Positions 1 to 12,273 of a DNA stretch of 64,000 nt are shown here, one piece after another. The position numbers and the translations under genes are program-made. The notes beneath the pieces are model-generated. The model did no database searches. It worked only from the letters and a program-made list of their open reading frames with translations, and had not been told where the DNA came from. Source of the stretch: Nageia nagi (taxonomy: Eukaryota > Pinophyta); contig JBITNC010000002.1 of NCBI GenBank assembly GCA_050084985.1, positions 29,326,001 through 29,390,000 of the forward strand. Direction: 5' to 3'. Numbering within the stretch: the first letter of the stretch is position 1; each line of letters opens with the position of its first letter.

Positions 1-1919
1 GGCATTATTTAATTTGAAGTAAATACCAGCACCTACATCACACCATCAAATGATTGTGAAGATAGGTCTATCTCCTATCCAGATGCAGGTTCATTGCATC
101 CAATTTTAATACAAAATTTATAAACTAATGTTTTATCTATTTTCAAGGTATTAATTAAATGCATTTTATTTTAGAAAAAAATTGATGCTGTTAAAGATAG
201 AAGGGAGGCTCCTATGATAGGAAAATGATCACAAGAAGTTCAAGGAGAATCTGACAAAATATCTCATGCTCCTAGTTATTGAACTAAATCTCAAAAGCAT
301 CATAGGACTGGTAGACAGATGCATGTCATTGATTCTGAGATAGATGAAGAGGATGCTGATGAGGAATCTTCCCTTCCTCTTCAACAATAACCAAAATTGA
401 TGCCTATGCAGGAGAAGGTAGGTAAAAATTAAAATTGTATTTAGTTGAACCATAGTCATTTTAGTTAATGATTAAAATTACTTGATACAGATTTAGTTGC
501 TGAAATAATAGTTCATCTCGTTGGTAGTCATTCATGGACTGAATGTTCAGGCCATTCCAAGTACACCATCATCTCAGGCACCTGGTATGAAATTTTTATT
601 GATTTAATTATATTTTATTTCTCATTTTTTAAACATGTTTGATGGATTTAAATAAACTCTTATTCTTTTTTGTAGTAACATGTTTGAAAAAAATACCATA
701 GTGATGGGGTAAATATTTATTACCACCACAACCACTACAACAATAAAAAGAATGAGAGGAAGTATCCCTCCACCCGAGAAAGCATAAGAAACAAGTCATC
801 AAGAGAGTTTTAAAGTTGGAAGCCAAGTTACTTTTCCCCATACATGTTATGGCCTCGAGGTGCTAGATGATAGTTTATGCAATATAGAGATTGATTGTTT
901 GGATGATTCTAGGTTGGATAATATGTTTGCAGAATATCTTGGCACACCTGCTATTACTAGTGCACCAAGAGTTGAGGTGCAAGATGCAATTGGATGGGAG
1001 CAACCTGTGTCTAAAGAGTCTGAACCCACTATGACAACCATTAGATAAGAAACAACCTTGACATCTCAAGAAAAGATAACCAAAGAATTAAGAGATGATG
1101 CTTTAGATTTCAAAAATTCAATTAATGTAGGAGAGGCTACTTTGAAAAATGTCAACCAATTTCTCATTTTGGATTTAAAAAAATTAAGTGTTTGAGAGAA
1201 ATAGATAAAAATATTGATCCATGAGATAAATGCTTGATATCACAATCACAGTCATAGGGACAAGTTGTATGAGATCATTGCACACAACTTGATTGTCATC
1301 GATTCTTTGATGAAATATGTAAAGGAATGAATTTTTAAGTTTCAAAAGAGAACATCTAATGATGTTTTGAACATGCTAAAAAATATCAATCTTAAAGCCT
1401 AAGTTTATATGAAAAATGGACATATGGCCAGAAATTGTTGAATACATCAAACACAGAAAATCAGAGAGCTGATGTAAGTTTTAACATTTAGAATTAAATT
1501 ATATTTTCATGGTATTTTTCAAATTTTTTTGAAGTTATACTAATAATTTTAATTTTGAATGCAAGCAAGATATGAAAACTTGAAGAACACAATAAAAGTG
1601 ACATTTCAAAAATGGAAATGCCTTCTTTATTGAATTGGTAGAGCAAAGGAAAAATGTTGCTCAACTTCAATAGGAAAATCAACTTTTAAACTTGATCATC
1701 TAAGAACACAACATGGTATACAAGTTTCTGTTGAAGAAGAAAGCTGATAGTACTTCATCTATGCAATCTGATATAGGTTATCCAGTGAAGGAAGAGTATA
1801 ATCTTCTTTTGAAAATGGATTCAATTGCTATCAATTTGCAAAAGGAAAATGTATTTGAGAGAGAAACTCAAGAGTATGCAGAAGCATCAGCCTCATCTCA
1901 ACAACCACCATCTTGAAGT
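1..1919 (+). pseudogene. Unassigned spliced-gene-like relic
   Basis: I do not recognise the product. Coding-like blocks on the + strand are separated by AT-rich gaps with plausible splice signals: a donor after about 146, about 416 (gtaggt), 584 (ggtatg) and 1464 (gtaagt), and acceptors near 174, 489, 674 and 1560. The longest open blocks are 860-1048 (acidic, with CLDDSRLDNMFAEYLGTP) and 1713-1916 (Lys/Glu-rich, coiled-coil-like, ending in a Ser/Gln-rich tail and a stop). In-frame stops occur at about 228, 389 and 1046, and the start lies outside the window or is lost, so it is probably dead. The splice calls rest on motif shape only. It could be a decayed host gene or the ORF of an unrecognised transposon. 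Confidence 0.3.
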
Positions 1920-2617
1920 CAGAGATCTTTTTAGTTTTAGTTAAATATTATCGTTTTGGCAATGTGGGAGGCTTGCCATTTTATATGAAATACTTTTATA
2001 TAACTTATTATATAATTTTGGATTATGTGGTTAAATCTTGGATTATCGTAATTGGTAAATGATTTTGATGTTATTATTCTTTTAAAATCATGGTTGTCCA
2101 ATCTAGTTAGAATATTGAAAACCTATTTACTTGATTGCAAATTTGCAATAGTTTTCTATGGTATTAGTTTTCTTTAGTAGCTAATAAATTTGATTTTACA
2201 CAAATTTCTTTACTTATTATATGACATTTGATGATATATCTTGTTGCATGTTTATGTAGCCGGGTTGGTTGCATGCTGTTGCAATTGGTTTGATTGCAAA
2301 TACATGCATTCATCTTGGCTACATCAACATGCAATCATCTCGAATGCAACTACATGCTAATCATATTACATACAATTTACAAATACTCACTTATAAAAAA
2401 TAAAAGTAAAATAAAAATATCATATATGATTTACTACATGCTAATCATATCATATATAGTTTGAAAATTAAAGTAAAAAAATCATTTATATAATCAAATA
2501 ATAATTCAAATTACACATTATACGGAAAATTTGAGATTCAAAAATATCAAAAATATCACTAAATCTTTCAACTAGTATGAAATTAAAACATATTAGATCA
2601 ATAATGGATTTGATTCA
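1920..2617. other. AT-rich spacer without a gene
   Basis: No coding signal is visible. The only structure is the inverted repeat at 2244-2334, listed separately. It lies between the + strand relic and the 3' end of the hAT pseudogene, so it probably includes the 3' flank of the hAT element. I could not identify its terminal inverted repeats. Confidence 0.5.
2244..2334. repeat. Small inverted repeat (18-bp arms)
   Basis: Left arm 2244-2261 (ttgcatgtttatgtagcc) pairs with right arm 2317-2334 (ggctacatcaacatgcaa) with one mismatch. The 55-bp loop itself contains repeated gcatgc/gcaa words. It may be a transposon end or a small foldback element; no target-site duplication was recognised. Confidence 0.5.
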
Positions 2618-4039
2618 TAAAACTAAAAGAAAATTACACATCTGCACTTTCTTCATCTTCATCTTCATCTCCTCTTGTATATGAAATAATCCCTTTTCAA
2701 CAATTTTTTGGTAATACTTATCTTTGTGAATTACTTCCACTTCTATGTTTTTAGCATCTTCAGCATATTCAGTCCTTGATACTCCTCTCCTGTTTGCAAT
2801 CAAATCCCATGTAGAAACAAATATATTAGATGAAAAATTGTGTAAGGCATAATTATATGTATAGATTCTTAACATGTTTCCAAATTCTTATCCAATCTAT
2901 TGCGAACTTTTGATTTTATATAAGCCAATGTATTGAAAACCCATTCATCTTCAATAGATCCAAAAATCATAGTCTGACATAATGTAAAAATATTCACTTA
3001 TTTGTGTCTACCGTATTGTATTTAGATATAGTCTACCTTATAATTGTACTATTAATCCATTTTCATTTGGTTCACTAGACTCCTTGTATTGTTCATACAT
3101 AGTAACATCGAATTGGTTTGATTGACCTGTCAACTATTTTTGTCCGAAATATCAACAATTTTAAGACCATTGATTTCAAGCTATCAAAAAATTATTTCAT
3201 AAGATTACTAATATATTTCTTATATATTGAACTCATGTAGCTACTATTTGTTGACCAAAAATATGGGTGCACAATACTCATTAACTCCACCAAATCATCC
3301 TTGTTAAATCGATATCTTATTTTACTTGACACCACTTCTGAAATATTTTGAAATTTTCTTCTTATATAAAAAAGGAGATGATCAAATAATTATGATGTTA
3401 CAGGCATTTATTCTAAACCTTCAACATAAATATGATCTCTCTTGTAATAGCAATACATTGAGATCAATTTATCATGAACACATATACAAAGGTTACCCAT
3501 GATATCAAATTTCAAGAAACTTTTGGATATTTCAAATCAATGATAGATTTTCATGTCTCAAATCTATCACCCATAAAGTTATCCCTACCAAGATACAAGT
3601 TATCTAGAACAAGCCAAGTATATTTTCTTGCCTTTACAAAATCAATAATATAAATGTGTCTTGTTTGAGCTATTTTCATCACATTGTACATTTCCTTCAA
3701 CATTGGTAGAATTCCACGTAAAGTGAGTAACATTTCAATATCTATTAACTTGTACAATATATCTTTTACGTTATCAACTTTTGTTCGATTTTCCCACACA
3801 TACCCACTTAATGAGATATATTCTTCGCATACTCTTAGTGCAGGCAAATACAAAAAAACCCATCTGGTATCAACATTGTTAAGAATTTTTTTACCATCCG
3901 TTAGACTCTCAAAAAATTGTTGAAATTTTATAATCCTCTTTGAACCATGTACAAAATAAGAATGAATATCATGAACCAATTCCTCCACCTTAGCAACAAT
4001 TTCAAAATTGTTAACTATTTTGTATGAAAGATTCATTCT
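2618..4039 (-). pseudogene. hAT-type transposase, C-terminal half (broken)
   Basis: This is the 3' part of a DNA-transposon gene of the hAT superfamily, of the BED-finger/ZNF862-like type. At 3551-4057 the minus strand encodes a stretch with the motif NVDTRWVFLYLPALRVCEEY, typical of the middle of the hAT catalytic region. At about 2870-2985 it reads VFNTLAYIKSKVRNRL followed by LDKNLETCLRIY, matching the C-terminal hAT dimerisation region. Several stops and frame changes lie between 2880 and 3550, so the gene is dead. Its upstream half continues, in frame with this one, beyond an insertion at 4040-5546. A complete transposase would cut and paste the element in the nucleus; this copy cannot. 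The family call is firm, the subfamily less so. Confidence 0.75.
4021..4039. repeat. Target-site duplication, left copy
   Basis: 19-bp direct repeat identical to 5547-5565. It flanks the retroposed insertion and lies within the hAT motif encoding R-M-N-L-S-Y. Confidence 0.85.
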
Positions 4040-5546
4040 TTTTTTTATTAAAACCAATAGGTAAATTTGATATTAATAAAAAAGAGACAAAATTTTGAAA
4101 GGTGTCTAGGAACCTTTTACAAAGTGAGATTAGAATAGCAAAACTTGATAGAGTAACTTTCCTCTATCAAAGAAAAGAAATCTTAAATACCAATAAACTG
4201 AAGCCTGAGAGTTTAAAGAGTAGTTGTCATTTGCATAATAAAAAGAACTTATGATAAAAACCATATAACTATATATCAAAATGAAGCATTGAGATTGACC
4301 TTTGAATATTAGAATCCATGTATAACAAGATAATACATATGTATCCATAGTAGTGGATAGCTCATCATAAAAAAACCACTTCAAAAAAATAGGGTTTATG
4401 TTTGCCATTGTTAATCAGGATTTGCTTTGTGGCCCAATTTGTAGAACTTGATGGGCTTTGGGGTGAAGTAAATTCCTTTATTATACTACACTGGAACTCC
4501 ATGAATAGATGTAAATATGAAGTCCTAATAAGCCACAAGTATTCTATCCTTCGCATCAGGATTCACTTCAACTATCCTATGCAAATCCTTATAGCCATGT
4601 TTATAGAACTTGCAATAAATGAGCCTCCATATTTTTCTAGTAAACATGATGACCTTCTTTTGCTCTTTTGTACCTTGCATATGGTGATAAAATAGAAGGG
4701 ATTTGAACATGGTGCAATAATATCCTTTGCATTGCTTAGTATCAGCTAACATATGGTTGTGGAGATGGATTTTTTTAGGCATTTGAACAGCTGGTATCTT
4801 GGACTTCCTATAAGGCCTATGGGATTGAGGGAATGGAGAAAGAAGGTAATACTGAGCATTAGGTAGAGGATGAGGGTGAGTAGACAAACAAGTTTGGCAT
4901 GGTTGGGGCTAAGTAGGAGGAGAAGGTTGATGTTGAGGATTTGGGTCTAAAGGGGTGGTAGAATCAAGTACTTTCTAGTGAGGAGACAAAGAATCCTTAG
5001 CCTTGGGTCTATTTGAATTCTTCTTCCTAGAATAGGTTTTTGTGTAAAAGTTTTCAATGATATGACCTTCCAATATGGTGGGAATATCTTCTATATTAAT
5101 AGGGTTTTTCAAAGATGAATCAATCTTACCTTTGAACGAGTTTGTAGAAGAAGTTGCATGAGTCCTCTTTCAGGTTGGTTTCAAGGCTTTAGCTTATTGA
5201 GTGCAATGTTTAGTGGTATTAAACTTTGATTTGTTGGTGTGAATTGTGCCTGTATAAGATGAATCCTGAGTGTGTGGTATGTCCTCTTGAGTGATCTTTT
5301 GCAAGGGATTTTCCTCATCCCCCTTCCTTCTTAATCGATGAAACTGCAATGGATGCTCATCCTTGTCATAATCTTCCTATACAATATTAGTATCCTCCCC
5401 TTCATATTTTGTTGCTTCCATTTGGTGGTGAAAGGCTTATTATTGAACTTGCATGGACAAGGCATGTTTGTATACTAGCAACATTATTGTTTGATGGAGG
5501 AGCATCGAATTGAGGTTAGCTTTTCATTTCCCCACTGAAATATTAC
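4040..5546 (-). mobile_element. Retroposed insertion (LINE-like) inside the hAT gene
   Basis: A 1.5 kb segment interrupts the hAT reading frame. It is flanked by identical 19-bp copies, tgtatgaaagattcattct (4021-4039 and 5547-5565). Next to the left copy is a run of T (4038-4046), which on the minus strand is a 3' poly(A) tail. Poly(A) plus a long target-site duplication is the mark of LINE-driven retroposition. The minus strand carries one broken ORF from about 5420 to 4390 with stops. It has an acidic start, a Pro/His-rich middle (about 4887-4830) and a Lys-rich basic segment. I see no reverse transcriptase. It may be a truncated LINE carrying only an ORF1-like gene, or a retrocopy of a host mRNA. 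Confidence 0.7.
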
Positions 5547-5565
5547 TGTATGAAAGATTCATTCT
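5547..5565. repeat. Target-site duplication, right copy
   Basis: Identical to 4021-4039. Reading minus from the right, HCMAHRMNLSY is completed here; the same RMNLSY recurs at the left copy. The hAT gene is therefore continuous once the insertion is discounted. Confidence 0.85.
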
Positions 5566-6690
5566 ATGTGCCATGCAATGAATTGCTATCATGTACAGAG
5601 AATAGGTTGTTTGAAGCTTAACACAAAGTCCATTTTTATTTCTTTATATTACAGATGCACCATTAGCCCCAACACATATCAACTTCATAGCTATATCATA
5701 GTTTTTCATCCCTGCTATGTCCTTTAGACAACTAACAACAATATTGCATAAATTTTTAGCATTACAATTTTGAGATATTTTTGGATTGCTAGCAAGTGAG
5801 GTTGTCTCATGTGTTCAAATTCTTGAAAGGATTAAACATGTAAGTAAACCCAAGATTATGATCAACACCAATAAATTCATCCAAGAATAATGAAATAAAT
5901 TTTGCATCTCTTACCTTTTCTCGTAAATCTTGCATCTCAACAGTTGTAATACTATTTTCAATATCCCATGCACTGCTCTCAGACTAATGGTATTGTGGTA
6001 ATTTGAAATTTTGTATACCAAAAATATGGAGAAATTCTTTGTATAATGAAATATTTGAAATAGGCCTACCATTTTTTAAAATTTGAAATACAACTAAAAA
6101 TTGTACAATCTTAGCAATTAGATTTTCCTGATTTGTTTTATCCATATGTTGATTTATTATTCCACCTCTTTCAAAAATCTTCTTCCTTCTATTCATCTTG
6201 TATTCATACATCTCTTGATATTTCAGATGAAGGTATTCTATTTTATCTTTCTATTTAATAACCCTTATTCGCTTACCATTTACTTTTTCATACTCATATT
6301 TTTTTCCATAATGTTTTTGACTTGTATCTTTTTTAGTTGCATTTTATGTTCTTTTTTTGTTACCCAACTACAACATACACATCTACATTTAGTAGATTCT
6401 TCCAAACTATTTTTAGGCATTACATGTTCTATTAAAGGATATGTTCCTACCCATTCATCCTGAAATGTTCTAAATACAATCCATTTGCTTTTTCTCTTTC
6501 TATTGGATGACTTTTATCTACTTATGTGTTCTTGAGATCTTTTTTGATTATCATCACTCTTGTTAGTAGGTTCCTGTTCATTAGGAGTAATATTGGGTTG
6601 AAATTCATCCAACGTTTCATCATCAAATATGCTTACTTCAAGGGGATTCACATTTGGTATATTTTTTGTAATAAAATATTCCTACTTTTA
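5547..6690 (-). pseudogene. hAT-type transposase, N-terminal half (broken)
   Basis: This is the 5' part of the hAT gene of 2618-4039. Near 6350-6480 the minus strand gives a BED-zinc-finger-like region (FQDEWVGTYP, then CRCVCCSWVTKKEHK). At 5984-6150 it reads VQFLVVFQILKNGRPISN, a region typical of these proteins. At about 5870-5960 is FISLFLDE, resembling the first catalytic Asp region. At about 5640-5700 is KLICVGANGASVI and at 5555-5590 IHCMAHRMNL, both characteristic of ZNF862-like hAT proteins. Stops lie near 5990, 5655 and 6300. The start is uncertain; the ORF could begin near 6660-6690. The copy is inactive. Confidence 0.75.
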
Positions 6691-7030
6691 ATGTATAGAA
6701 AATTATCTTAATTAAATAGTACAATTTACAATCAACTTAAAATACATATTTAAAGTGAATGTACATTCTATGATAGGATTTGGTTGCTACACCTTTTTTG
6801 ACTATCTAAAATATGATAAAATGCTTCTAGGTTTTTGTGGAAGTGCCTCCTATTACACCTCTATTACTACTAAGCTTTGCATCACTCTTAGGAGTGGGTA
6901 GAATTTCATCTAAATTGGGTGTAGACATTTCTTCCTATTCGGATGCAAGTTGCAAGGAAATGCTTGTGAAAGGGATGTAGATTATGAAAAAATGTAGTTT
7001 TGACTTGGATTCATTTATAACCTAGCTCCA
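6690..7030. other. No gene seen
   Basis: Low-information sequence between the hAT relic and the 26-bp tandem repeat. One outlying repeat-like word (gcaaggaaatgcttgtgaaa) occurs near 6951, so the tandem array may once have been longer. Confidence 0.4.
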
Positions 7031-7216
7031 GAGGAAATGCTTTCAACCTAGTTGCAAAGGAAATACTTCTGACATGGGTATAGTGAAAATGCTTTTGACC
7101 CAATTGAAGTGAAAATGCTTCCAACCCAACTATAGAGGAAATGCTTTCGACTCTATTGCAAAGGAAATTCTTTCGAACCAATTATAGAGGAAATGCTTTT
7201 GACCCAAATACAACTT
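7031..7216 (+). repeat. 26-bp tandem repeat, about 7 copies
   Basis: The word gaaatgctt followed by ttgaccc-like sequence recurs at about 7034, 7060, 7085, 7112, 7138, 7164 and 7190, a regular 25-27 bp spacing. The units are degenerate. No ORF runs through the array. It may be a minisatellite or part of a decayed retroelement next to the LTR at 7616. Confidence 0.75.
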
Positions 7217-7615
7217 CTTGGATGTAGGTTCTAACCCAAATTCATATTTATACTGGATACAAGTTTTGATCTAGTTGTAGAAATATGGTTTCGATATCAC
7301 AATGCAATGGCATGGTATCATTTGGATAGGGGAGTTTGATATGTATATATATGCTAACCTATAAGTGGCTATTTAGGAAAAATTATTTATTATTTTTATA
7401 ATTTCAAGGTGAATAAGCTAAATTAAGTTTAGGAAAAAGGGATAATATATTCGAAATCATGTTGAAATATTGACTACATGGGTTAAGAATATATATATTT
7501 TTTATAAAATTTTGGCTCTAAGGTGAGACCTACCATGCTCTATACTAGCCAAATCAAAAAGTAAAAATTCAAAATTATAGTCTTGATTCACCAATTCACC
7601 CCTTAAACTTTTCCT

Positions 7616-8087
7616 TGAATAAATACCTATTCTAACAAGATCACATGAAAGCTTTCTAAAATATCATCATAATAGCATAAACATAATATAGACAATCTCA
7701 CAAAGTTGACAACAATTGTAAAGTAGTTCCTCTCATGGAAGAAAGTACATCCACTAATCTAATATCTTCTTATTCTCAAAGAACACTCTCTTACAAGACC
7801 TCTTTATAGTAGTCCTAAAGCATAACTTTGCTACAAACTTAAGTGAATAATCAAGAAGAGAGGACATCTATTTATAGGGAAAAATACTCCCTTGGATCAT
7901 CTTTTTAACCAATGTACAATATCATGATATGCTTCACTCTTTTACCCAAGGGGTATGCTCATGAGATAGAGTGTAGGACAAGTTACATTATCATATTCAT
8001 TGAATACTTAAGGTATCTAGGGACACCCTTAAGTATTAAGTGAATTATATGAAGAAACCTTACAATAATGCATTATACATTCCAACA
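7616..8087 (-). mobile_element. Copia-family LTR (probable solo LTR)
   Basis: Read on the minus strand it starts TGTTGGAATGTATAATGC and matches the LTRs at 31763, 39565 and 57242 (reverse) along its length. Shared features include the mirrored taagtatt/aatactta words, the catgagca block and a TATA-like cctataaata (near 7870 in plus coordinates). No PBS is seen on its left and no polypurine tract on its right, so I read it as a solo LTR. The left boundary is soft and I found no clean 5-bp duplication. Confidence 0.7.
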
Positions 8088-8454
8088 ACTTAGTCACTAC
8101 CACATCCTTTTTAGGAATGGGAACCAAGGGATCCATTAGTTTCCTATGCAAAAAGTAGCTAGTGTTTTATTAACATTCTTTAAGCATTACTACTTATTTT
8201 GTTATTATTATTATAGATTTGAAATATATAAAATACTAATGAGGATATAACTTCTTTAAACTATATAGATTAACTTTGAAAGAGTTTAAATTTTCTAATA
8301 TTTTTGTATTAGTAGAGCATCACTTCTTGTTATGCCAAAGGCATACCCTACTATGAGCTTCTCAACTCATTTTACTTGATTTATGGTTGAAAGGACATCA
8401 ATGGTAGAGGGAAAATAATTGAAATGTTTTCAAGCATTGATCAATTTAAACCAT

Positions 8455-8800
8455 TATCTACATCATGCATCTTGTAAAAGAATTCATTGACCCTTTCAAC
8501 ATATCCATTTTATGCATATATTATGACCATTGAATTCAACGAAACTATCTACATCATGCATCTTGTGAAACAATTCATAGGCCCTTTCAATGTATACATT
8601 TTATGCATATCCTGAAATCATTTCATTCCATAAAGTTGTGTCTGCATTATGCATCTTATCAAACAATTCATTGATCCTTTCAATGTATTCATGTTATGCA
8701 TATCATATGATCATTGCATTCCATGAGACTATGTTTGCATCATAAATATTGTAAAATAATTCTTGTACTTTTTATATGCTTCTATATTTTGTAAACATGT
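8455..8800 (-). pseudogene. PPR gene fragment: tandem 31-residue motifs
   Basis: The phrase catcatgcatcttgt recurs at 8461, 8552, 8645 and 8738, a 91-93 bp period, equal to 31 codons. On the minus strand the units resemble the PPR S-type motif seen intact at 10684-10890 (SWNAMIVGYAQNRYVERV, NLFDKM). PPR proteins bind organellar RNA through such helical repeats. Stops and small indels break the frame in every unit, so the fragment is dead. It is one of at least six PPR pieces in the window. Confidence 0.65.
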
Positions 8801-10430
8801 ATATTAGGGAATTTACAACCATAACATTCGATGTAAAATCATTTTTCAACTACTTTGATGGATATCCATACCTTCTTCTAGAGATTCTATGATGGTAAAG
8901 GTTACAAAATTTGGCTTCATGAACCCTTTCAACATATCTATTTTGTGCATATTATGTGATCATGGAAGCTCTACCTTATATTTTTTTGGGCACTTCAACA
9001 AACAAAAGTAGATCCTTTCAAAAGAGGACCATTAAGATCCTTTAGATAATTCTATGCAAAAATTAACACTATTTTGCAATCTCAAAAAGCCATATATTTA
9101 AAACCTATAGTGCATTACCAGACTCGAATAAATCCTTTATTGTTGAAGCAAATAATATGGAGAAGGAATAAGAGCACGCTCTCTCAATCCCATTCCTTTC
9201 ATGATATCCTAATAAGGAATCTAAGAAGCATGTCGACATGATTACATGATTAATAATAATAAGACCCCTTCAATGGGTAGCTAATAACTAAATAACGAAT
9301 TGTTTACCATCTCTTGGGAGCCACAATTCAATACCCTGCAATTTTTCCATCCATTAATTTAAATATTCGAGGCTTCTATGAGCTAAAGGAAGACTATGAC
9401 TTGGAAATACGAATTCATCTTTTCTACAAGGTGCCTCATTACTCTCATGTTTACACATCAAGTTCAAAGATACTATCACCTTATACCCATTAACAACCCC
9501 CAAGATCCACCCCCTCCAAAGCTTCTCTCATACATCAAATATTAGGTGGGGTTAAGAAATCATAGCCTATAATCATTACATTCTATGGGCCTTTTGTAAT
9601 TCCCCATGAATATAGCACATACAACCAGAATACTTGCAAGGATTATTGTCTCTAAACTCTGAAACCAATCCATTACATTCCATAAACTATTTGAAAGCCT
9701 CTAAACCACTCTTGTTCTATGCAAATCCCATAAGCATTTGCAGTGCATGCATTGTGAGATTATTTTCTACTACACTTGTGTACTCAGCTAATTAGTCGCT
9801 TCTCTTGTAGCACACATACTCACCTCATGCATGTTTGAAATTCACTCATCTACTTGGTGGAAATAAAGGTGCAACCACTACTTGTCATTAAATATGTTCA
9901 AGACCTCCATTCAAATATTTGGCTCCTTGATAACAATAATAGTATATTTTATTCTATTTTCTTAAACCTCAACTTCAAGGAATACTAATCCATCTATATA
10001 GTTTTAGATTATATACACATAACAAGCTGACTCACCTAACTTACCATCAAGAATTTACCCTTTATTTTGTTTTTAACATTTTTGGTTGTCTGCTCTCTAT
10101 TCATCTACATAAACACCCCTTTATTTTTTATTTTGCTTTGGGTTTCATTATTCCAAAATATCAAACCTTAAATCTCTATGAACTTATACGTGTTTCCATG
10201 ATTTATGCAAAATTCTATAAAAATACTAGACACTTACAATCTTTTGGGTGGTGATCACATCAAATCGATGTTACCATCAATCACATCATTCCTAATCACC
10301 AACCCAATAAAACATTAGTGTTGCAAATTCCATAGAGTGGTAAGACTTTTATGGAAAAAAAAAATGTAAAAGTAATATAATTGATAAATTTTATATTGTA
10401 TATAATAAATAAATAAGAGTTGTTTAATAA
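8800..10430 (-). other. Decayed region, possible PPR remains
   Basis: Near 8925-8960 another partial copy of the PPR phrase (gaaccctttcaacatatc, tgtgcatat) is visible. From 9290 to 9870 the base composition is more gene-like and minus-strand translation gives short blocks without stops, but no motif I can name. 9870-10430 shows nothing recognisable. It may be the remainder of the PPR gene whose fragments flank it. Confidence 0.3.
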
Positions 10431-10477
10431 TTAGAATTATAATTAGAGGCCCACAAAGACTCAAGCAATTCAAAATC

Positions 10478-10680
10478 GGATGATGATGATGATAATAATA
10501 ATAATAATATAGTTTTTAAATATAAATTATAAATAATAAATAATAATAACAATATTATTATTAATACTATTATTTTTAATATTAATATTAATTATTATTA
10601 ATAATAATTAATATAATAATAAAAATAATATTAATAACAAAAATAACAATTAAAACAATAATAATATTAATAATTAAATC
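10478..10680. repeat. AT low-complexity tract
   Basis: It starts as a gat/aat trinucleotide run and drifts into irregular (aat)n, (att)n and aataataat patterns. Slippage-prone simple sequence with no coding potential. Confidence 0.85.
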
Positions 10681-10683
10681 CTT

Positions 10684-10876
10684 TCAATTGTAGATGCATT
10701 CAATCGATATTATCGGTAGTGGAGCAGTACCAGACATACCACAATTACATTTGAAAGAGGTGTTATTTGCATCATGCATCTTGTCAAATAAGTTATAGAC
10801 TCTTTCAACATACCTATTTTGTGCATATCCTACAATCATTGCATTCCATGAAATTATGTCTACATAATGCATTTGT
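10684..10876 (-). pseudogene. PPR motif fragment
   Basis: The minus strand encodes a nearly perfect PPR S-type motif (DIISWNAMIVGYAQNRYVERV, then YNLFDKMHDAN). It is cut off at 10876/10877 by the start of the long Gypsy-type LTR, which lies in the opposite orientation. The element probably inserted into this PPR copy. No start codon or flanking PPR motif remains in frame. Confidence 0.75.
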
Positions 10877-12257
10877 TGTAATGTCCCCATTTTTTAGGTG
10901 TTTTCCACATTTCACCTATGATAAATGGGAACATTAATTTATGTGTGATTTTGTCTAATTTCGTAGGATTTGGCAAAAACAATGTAAATTTCACTTAGAG
11001 ACTTAGCAAAGCTCAAATTATGGAATAAATAACTTTTTATTTATTTATTTGTATTTAGTTTATTACTAAAATGCCAATAATGATGTATTTGTAATACCAA
11101 GGCAATTATTTGTAAATGCAATATTAGTCTCCTTAAAAGAGGCATTGTATATTTTAGCCTTGACAATTGTAATATTAGCATTTAATGTATCTATAGGATA
11201 TAGTGCTCCCCTCTTCGAGGTAGAGCACACTACTAGGTGATTGCATCGATTACAAGGTCATTTGGAGCTCCAAAGTTGGATGTGGCACTGCAAACAAGGT
11301 TTCAAAAATCTTAAGGTAGTGGATGAGTCCCATGCATAGATGTTGGACATGTGTGCATCCCAAGATCCCATGTTGGGCCTCCTTGGAACTTGGATCCTTG
11401 GCATTGATCCCAAAGTGCTCTAGCATCACCCTCTCTTGGATGTTGGAATTCTTGGTCCTTAATGTGATTTCATTCATCTCAAAGCTTTCCATCTTGGACA
11501 TTGCATATATTAGCACACAGATCACATATCTCCACCATTGGATCATCCTAATGCAAGATTAGAATATGATCACCCTCACCAATAAAAGGAGCACACTTGG
11601 TCATTCCCAAAAATGCTAATTATTATTATTTTCGGATTGAGTGTGAGAACTCTATCTTTGCCACTTGTAAGGAAACTTGCATTTGAGGTATTGAGGTGAA
11701 AGGAGGCTAACCTCAAACTTACTCTAGCCATATTGAGAAGAACATTATTGGTTCCATCATAAAAATTGCAGATGAAGTCTTGGATTGCACCTCACTATTG
11801 CTACGATTGGTGAGGCCTTAGAGCCATCCAATATAACCCTATTGGAGGTAGTCTTGGTAAAATCTCCTTAGTTAGATAAAAATATTGTAATTACACTTGC
11901 ACCATTATTATATCAATACAATTACATCTTTGCTATCTCGAATTGCTTTTTGTCTCTCTATGCTTAGACATTGGATTTTTAGATTATTTTTGCATTATTA
12001 AATTACTATTTTGCTCCTTGATTGAATCATTGGAATATTGGAGAAATTACATGCACAAAATATTATATTTTGATAATTATAGCTAGAAGTTAAGATTTGG
12101 TGTCATTTTTGCAAGTTTGAATTCATATTTACCTTTCGTAGCTAGATGTTGGATTTATTTGTGCATTTTTGAGGTTATTTGGTCATCTTCGAAGCTTGGA
12201 GCCAAACGTTCCTCTGTTAGGGCATGTTTGAGGAGTGATCTCTAGTTCAACTCATCA
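10877..12257 (+). mobile_element. Gypsy-family long LTR (5' LTR type)
   Basis: It begins TGTAATGTCCCCATTTT and ends ..CTCATCA, as do the other ~1.5 kb LTRs (22730, 30555, 46300, 55537, 61101, 62623). It is followed directly by a tRNA-Met-type primer binding site (12261-12273), so it is a 5' LTR of a + strand element. Only about 450 bp of leader follow before an inverted partial LTR. A TATA-like aataaaagg lies near 11580. The 220-bp block with the gctcccctcttcgaggtagag phrase is shared by all copies. Confidence 0.85.
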
Positions 12258-12260
12258 CAA

Positions 12261-12273
12261 TGGTATTAGAGCC
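12261..12273 (+). promoter_or_regulatory. Primer binding site
   Basis: tggtattagagcc, complementary to the initiator tRNA-Met 3' end with the changes usual in plant elements. It lies 3 bp after the LTR end and primes minus-strand cDNA synthesis. Confidence 0.8.

Noticed and set aside
4402-4695. Plus-strand ORF of 97 codons
   Set aside because: It overlaps the better-supported minus-strand ORF of the retroposed insert and shows no motif.
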